NCBI GenBank assembly: GCA_035570595.1 | Contig: DATMLF010000252.1 | Location: 1-22,112 of the forward strand | Direction: 5' to 3' | Source of the DNA: AP-15 sp035570595 | Lineage (GTDB): Bacteria > Pseudomonadota > Alphaproteobacteria > ATCC43930 > CGMCC-115725 | DNA: 22,112 nt | Part shown: piece by piece, positions 21,675 through 22,112 of the stretch | Layout of the letters: each line of letters starts with the position of its first letter | Numbering within the stretch: position 1 is the stretch's first letter | Translations under genes and position numbers: made by a program | The notes under the pieces: model-generated | Told to the model about the DNA's origin: nothing | Databases searched by the model: none | Seen by the model: the letters and a program-made list of their open reading frames with translations, nothing else

Positions 21675-22112
21675 AAGGGCTCCGCTTCGCGGCGATGAAA
21701 CAGGACATAGATGACGATCATCGCAACTGCCAGGGAAAACCACGTGATCGCATACTGCAGGTGGTTGTTGGGCAGAGCCAGGCGGGTGACCCCGCCTTGC
21801 GGCCAGCCGCCCGGGTTCGGGGTCGCGTCGGCGTCGATGTAAAAGGGCGCCACGTGGTCGAGCTTGTCGGCCGCCGCCATCGCCCCTAGGTCGACCCAGA
21901 ACCAGTAGTTCAGGTCGGGGCGGTTGTCCGGCAGAAACCAGTTCGGCCGGCCGGCAGGCGGCAGCCGCAGCAAGCCCACGACACGCACCGGACCCGTCGG
22001 CTCGCCAGCCGACCGTTTCGAACGGTCGCGCCGCTCGGCCGGGACAAAGCCCCGATTGACAAAGACGACACGCCCGCCGGGCTCGCGTAGCGGCGTCAGG
22101 ATCTGGTAGCCG
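21671..22112 (-). CDS. SURF1 family cytochrome oxidase assembly protein (N-terminus cut by window edge)
   Basis: The minus frame is open from the window edge to TGA 21671-21673, giving the last 146 residues of a protein normally about 230-250 long. SURF1 (Shy1) is an inner-membrane factor that helps insert haem a into cytochrome c oxidase. Visible family blocks are GYQILTPLREPGGRVVFVNRGFVP, a WF-PDN-P---YWFWVDL segment, the NNHLQYAITWF signature, and the C-terminal membrane helix FSLAVAMIVIYVLF before a basic tail. The missing part would hold the first membrane helix. Its stop overlaps the start of the M32 peptidase by four bases. The cox genes usually found near surf1 would lie beyond the edge. 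Confidence 0.95.
   Translation of the reverse strand, partial: GYQILTPLREPGGRVVFVNRGFVPAERRDRSKRSAGEPTGPVRVVGLLRLPPAGRPNWFLPDNRPDLNYWFWVDLGAMAAADKLDHVAPFYIDADATPNPGGWPQGGVTRLALPNNHLQYAITWFSLAVAMIVIYVLFHRREAEPL

Overview
The window is GC-rich (clearly above 60% by eye), densely coded bacterial chromosome. It most likely comes from an alphaproteobacterium of the Hyphomicrobiales/Rhodospirillales type. Supporting signs are the tRNA-Gly(CCC) sequence, a SURF1 cytochrome oxidase assembly factor, NnrU and YggT membrane proteins, a class III cyclase starting ERRLAAILSADVEGYSRLM, DUF3108-like and short phosphatidylserine-decarboxylase-like proteins, and a TGTCATTACGAGCG-type intergenic repeat. I see no CRISPR array, no intact transposase, no integrase and no phage genes.

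Layout. 1-1173: a dienelactone hydrolase (cut by the window edge) diverges from a small cupin, followed by tRNA-Gly(CCC) with its own promoter. 1629-6025: a respiratory module made of pyruvate:quinone oxidoreductase (poxB) and both subunits of a cyanide-insensitive-type cytochrome bd oxidase, tightly packed, then a 61-residue ORF with a misplaced start signal. 6109-9601 (minus): a class III nucleotide cyclase with two C-terminal repeats and several small exported or hypothetical proteins, ending with a DUF3108-like exported protein. 9888-13429: an NAD-dependent sugar-nucleotide epimerase homologue, an iron-containing alcohol dehydrogenase and an SDR protein. Both Rossmann-fold enzymes lack the usual catalytic tyrosine. 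13744-15317: a membrane-anchored phosphatidylserine-decarboxylase-like protein, a two-helix membrane protein that follows a 15-bp tandem duplication, and a lipoprotein. 15318-15849: a repeat-rich intergenic stretch, a C-terminal remnant that looks like an acetamidase/formamidase, and tRNA-Ala(CGC). 16119-17169: YggT and NnrU membrane proteins. 17216-22112 (minus): SURF1 (cut), M32 carboxypeptidase, EgtB, EgtD and RecR, probably one transcription unit.

How the genes work together. PoxB would pass electrons from pyruvate decarboxylation to ubiquinone, and the adjacent bd oxidase would pass them to oxygen, giving a short, weakly coupled respiratory chain. EgtD and EgtB (start/stop overlap TGATG) are the core of ergothioneine synthesis: EgtD trimethylates histidine and EgtB joins sulfur to it. 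SURF1 and the M32 peptidase overlap by ATGA. Most of the remainder is ordinary housekeeping or hypothetical content. I did not find a convincing new defence or mobile system. The most unusual points are the two SDR-type proteins without catalytic residues flanking an alcohol dehydrogenase, the small ORF behind the bd oxidase, the PSD-like/membrane-protein pair, and the gene remnant abutting tRNA-Ala.
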